DNA from: Bacillota bacterium
GTDB lineage: Bacteria > Bacillota > Limnochordia > Darwinibacteriales > Darwinibacteriaceae
Length of the DNA stretch: 8,427 bases
Direction of reading: 5' to 3'
Assembly: GCA_012518325.1 (NCBI GenBank)
Contig: JAAYSR010000083.1
Coordinates: 1 to 8,427, forward strand
The translations under genes were made by a program, and so were the position numbers. Below, piece after piece: positions 6,414 through 8,427 of the stretch (the stretch's first letter is position 1; each line of letters starts with the position of its first letter). Under the pieces are notes generated by a model, which was given only the letters and a program-made list of their open reading frames with translations, searched no databases and was not told where the DNA came from.

Positions 6414-7280
6414 ATGTCTTTAAAGGTAGGTATTCAGCTCTATTCTGTACGCAATTCTCTCAAGCAGGACCCAGGCGGCACGCTTGAGGCCCTCGCCGAG
6501 GCAGGTTATCGGTACCTGGAAGCTGCCAACCACAATGCCGCAGAAGATCCGGGAGTCGGATTCGGCCTGTCAGCCAAGGAGATGAAGGCCAGGCTGGACG
6601 ATCTGGGCCTTTCCATCATCGGCAGCCATATCTTCCCCTGGAAGCCTGAGTCACTGGACCCTGTGCTTGACTACCACCAGGAGATCGGTAATACACGCAT
6701 CGGCTGCGCCATGGAGTTTTTCCCCTACAATGATCTGGACCATCTTCGCCGTCTCTGCGACGCATTTAACCGGGCCGGCGAGCTCTGCAAAGAGCGAGGC
6801 ATGCAGTTCTATTACCACAACCACTACCATGAGTTTCAAAAGTTTGGCGGCAAGACCGTCTATGAGCTCTTGGCAGAGTACACCGAGGCAGACTTGGTGT
6901 TCCTGGAGCTTGATACCTATTGGGCCGCCCGGGCAGGGGTCAATCCCATTGACATTATTGAAAAGTATCAGGATCGGTTGATTCTGCTCCATCAGAAGGA
7001 TTTCCCCGAAGGCGCTTCTGACCCGCTGAATCTCTTTGACGGCATAGTGGATCCTGAGAGAAACATTGACTTTGAGGTGTTTGCCGGGGCAGGAAATCCC
7101 AAGTCCTTTACAGAGATCGGCACCGGAGTGCTGCCGATTCAAGACTACATTGACGCTGCCAACAAGGCGCCGCAGGTAGAGTACATTATCCTGGAGCAGG
7201 ATCACACCCGGCTTGATGAACTTGAATCCGTCCGGGTCAGCATGGAAGCCTTCAAGAGGTTTTCCGGGATCGCGCTCTAA
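6414..7280 (+). CDS. Sugar phosphate isomerase/epimerase (xylose isomerase-like TIM barrel)
   Basis: A 288-residue AP_endonuc_2 family protein, standard length. It begins VGIQLYSVRNSLKQDP (residues 5-20), the usual first strand and helix of this group. Further hallmarks are FYYHNHYHEF (132-141), LELDTYWAARAGVNP (164-178), ILLHQKDFPEG (190-200) and the C-terminal YIILEQDH (257-264). Likely divalent-metal ligands in the last three are D167, H193 and E261, with another ligand from the HNHYHE region; this follows the pattern of IolE-, YcjR- and tagatose-epimerase-like enzymes. No signal peptide is visible, so it is cytoplasmic. The ATG is preceded by AAGGGATGATC. It stands as its own unit between two terminators. 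Reaction candidates are isomerisation or epimerisation of a free or oxidised sugar; inosose dehydratase-like chemistry is an alternative. Family call is firm, substrate unknown. Confidence 0.9.
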   Translation: MSLKVGIQLYSVRNSLKQDPGGTLEALAEAGYRYLEAANHNAAEDPGVGFGLSAKEMKARLDDLGLSIIGSHIFPWKPESLDPVLDYHQEIGNTRIGCAMEFFPYNDLDHLRRLCDAFNRAGELCKERGMQFYYHNHYHEFQKFGGKTVYELLAEYTEADLVFLELDTYWAARAGVNPIDIIEKYQDRLILLHQKDFPEGASDPLNLFDGIVDPERNIDFEVFAGAGNPKSFTEIGTGVLPIQDYIDAANKAPQVEYIILEQDHTRLDELESVRVSMEAFKRFSGIAL

Positions 7281-7300
7281 CATGCCAGGCACTGGAATCG

Positions 7301-7340
7301 AAGCACCCTCCTTCTTCGGAGAAGGCGGGTGCTTTGCTGT
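7301..7340 (+). terminator. Rho-independent terminator of the epimerase gene
   Basis: AAGCACCC (7301-7308) pairs with GGGTGCTT (7327-7334); after one T/C mismatch CCTTCT (7310-7315) pairs with AGAAGG (7320-7325) around the loop TCGG. The U tail is short and mixed (TTTGCTGTT). It lies 20 nt after the stop. Stem is strong, tail weak. Confidence 0.75.
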
Positions 7341-7438
7341 TCCTAGATTTCTGCAGGATATTGCCGGAGTGAAGCGAAATACCTTGGAGAAATACCACTG
7401 CCCTGGAGGGCGAATCCTTGCTTAGAAGGGAATGCCGG
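7341..7438 (+). other. Leader of the DUF401 gene with short repeats
   Basis: Between the terminator and the next gene are an 8-bp direct repeat GAAATACC (7376-7383 and 7389-7396, 13-bp period) and an inverted repeat GCCCT-GG-AGGGC (7400-7411). AGAAGGG (7424-7430) is the Shine-Dalgarno for ATG 7439. I cannot identify a good -35/-10 pair. The repeats could be regulator-binding sites, but they are short. Confidence 0.3.
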
Positions 7439-8427
7439 ATGGAACTAGCAGGTGTTGCAGCAGCCTTTGGCGTGATCATGTTTCTGATTTCCAAAAGTGT
7501 TTCGGTGGGTCTTGCCCTTTTAATCGGAGGCGGTATTATCGGCCTCTTTTCCAAGCTCAGCCTGGATGGGTTCTTCCTGGCGGTGGCTTCTGGAGTGCTC
7601 AGCCCTATCACCATTGAGCTGGCAATTGCTGTGGCGTTGATCAGCGGGCTTGGGAGACTGATGCGGGAAAGCGGAGATCTGGAGACGATGGTCAGCTCTC
7701 TGGTCGCCCAGTTTCGCAATCCTAAAGTGCTGAGCATGCTGCTTCCCTCTTTAATCGGTACCATCAGCATACCGGGGGGAGCCATCATGTCGGCGCCCAT
7801 GGTAGAGGAAAACGGAAATCTGCTGGGCTTGGATGCCGCTTCCAAGGCGGCCGTCAACCTTTTTTCCCGGCATTTTGGCTACTTCGTCTACCCCCTGCAT
7901 GCATCCATAATCATCCTCAGTGAGCTCTTTGAGGTGCGCAAGGCCACGCTGATTGGTTTCAATGTGCCGGCCATGCTGGTGGGTCTATTCATTGCTTATA
8001 ACCTGTTCTTCCGCGGGGTAGATTACCAAGCAGCTGACAGATCCGATGGGAACAGCACAGCTGTAAATCTGAAGAACTTCCTCCTCAGCTTCTCTCCGGT
8101 CCTTGCAGCACTGAGCCTGGTACTGCTTTTGGAAGTCCCCTTTTACCTGGCCATGGCGGTTGGAGTTCTGATTGCCCTGATGCGGGGGCTGCCGTCTGAG
8201 AACAGACTTGGCGCTGTGAAGGCCAGGCTTGTGAAATTTTTCAAGGAATGGGTAAATTACAGACTTGTCTTTACCATCATCGGTCTGATGACATTCCGGT
8301 CGCTCATCGAGGCCTCCGGGGTTGTCGGCAGCCTGGCAGGTTCCCTTTTTGCCTTTGGCATTCCCTTGCCGGTGCTGGTGGTGGTATTGGGGCTTGTGGC
8401 TGCATACCTGACCGGGTCGGACATGGC
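7439..8427 (+). CDS. DUF401-type integral membrane transporter (3' truncated)
   Basis: An open frame from ATG 7439 to the window edge, 329 residues of an unfinished protein. Shine-Dalgarno AGAAGGG lies 8 nt upstream. It is strongly hydrophobic, with about eight to nine membrane segments visible: residues about 4-19, 21-38, 44-72, 98-118, 148-163, 172-190, 215-248, 277-300 and 309-325. Between the fourth and fifth are GTISIPGGAIMSAPMVEE (107-124) and NLFSRHFGYFVYPLHASIII (140-159). These fit the PGGA..SAPMV and N...RH....YPL..SII patterns I associate with DUF401 (PF04165), a family related to ion-transporter/GntP-like carriers. The characteristic Pro-Gly-Gly re-entrant-like loop and the Arg-His pair suggest an anion or organic acid substrate, but this is inference. 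It lies behind a terminator, so it is probably separately transcribed. A GntP gluconate permease is the main alternative; that family has different signature motifs. Confidence 0.75.
   Translation, partial: MELAGVAAAFGVIMFLISKSVSVGLALLIGGGIIGLFSKLSLDGFFLAVASGVLSPITIELAIAVALISGLGRLMRESGDLETMVSSLVAQFRNPKVLSMLLPSLIGTISIPGGAIMSAPMVEENGNLLGLDAASKAAVNLFSRHFGYFVYPLHASIIILSELFEVRKATLIGFNVPAMLVGLFIAYNLFFRGVDYQAADRSDGNSTAVNLKNFLLSFSPVLAALSLVLLLEVPFYLAMAVGVLIALMRGLPSENRLGAVKARLVKFFKEWVNYRLVFTIIGLMTFRSLIEASGVVGSLAGSLFAFGIPLPVLVVVLGLVAAYLTGSDM

Noticed and set aside
6651..7292. 213-codon open frame on the - strand inside the epimerase gene
   Set aside because: Antisense shadow of a protein with clear metal-site motifs.
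7432..7617. Short + strand frame beginning at ATG 7432
   Set aside because: Overlaps the DUF401 gene in another frame; the frame at ATG 7439 stays open to the edge with membrane segments and family motifs, and has better ribosome binding site spacing.
7252..7857. 201-codon open frame on the - strand spanning the end of the epimerase, the terminator and the start of the DUF401 gene
   Set aside because: It crosses two genes and a terminator hairpin, has a low-complexity Ser/Pro/Arg-rich translation, and no domain.
1..8427. CRISPR array, tRNA/rRNA genes, insertion sequences or phage genes
   Set aside because: No regularly spaced long repeats, tRNA-like cloverleaf, transposase or phage motif was seen; the window is almost fully occupied by metabolic and transport genes.

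Overview
The window looks like a chromosomal carbohydrate-utilisation locus from a bacterium, most likely a Firmicutes/Clostridia-type organism of moderate GC content. This rests on strong GGAGGTG and AAGGAG ribosome binding sites, GTG starts, tight co-directional gene packing and U-tailed hairpin terminators. No species-level assignment can be made from the sequence alone. All eight genes are on the + strand. Both end genes are cut by the window edges.

Bases 1-5204 form one tight operon: two RbsC-type sugar ABC permeases (the first truncated at its 5' end, the pair overlapping by 4 nt), an FGGY-family carbohydrate kinase, an M42-family metallohydrolase (FrvX/SgcX-like) and a BtpA/SgcQ-family TIM-barrel protein. 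Gaps are -4, 15, 8 and 34 nt, and the unit ends in two consecutive hairpins (5224-5277). The binding protein and ATPase of the transporter are presumably upstream of the window. The most notable point is the pairing of an M42 protein with a BtpA/SgcQ protein, as in the uncharacterised E. coli sgc operon. There the pair sits with a PTS, which phosphorylates sugar during import. Here an ABC importer plus a cytoplasmic kinase would do the same two jobs, so this may be an ABC-fed version of the sgc pathway with an unknown substrate.

Bases 5205-6263 hold a separate Cof-type HAD sugar phosphatase with its own candidate promoter and a very good terminator.

Bases 6264-7334 hold a short leader with several inverted repeats, a sugar phosphate isomerase/epimerase of the xylose-isomerase-like TIM-barrel family, and a terminator.

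Bases 7335-8427 hold a second leader and the start of a DUF401-type integral membrane protein (ion-transporter/GntP-like), which runs off the end of the window.

Taken together: import of a sugar or sugar derivative, phosphorylation by the kinase, then processing by the M42 and BtpA proteins. The HAD phosphatase, the epimerase and a second transporter are nearby but separately terminated, so their membership of the same pathway is only suggested by proximity.
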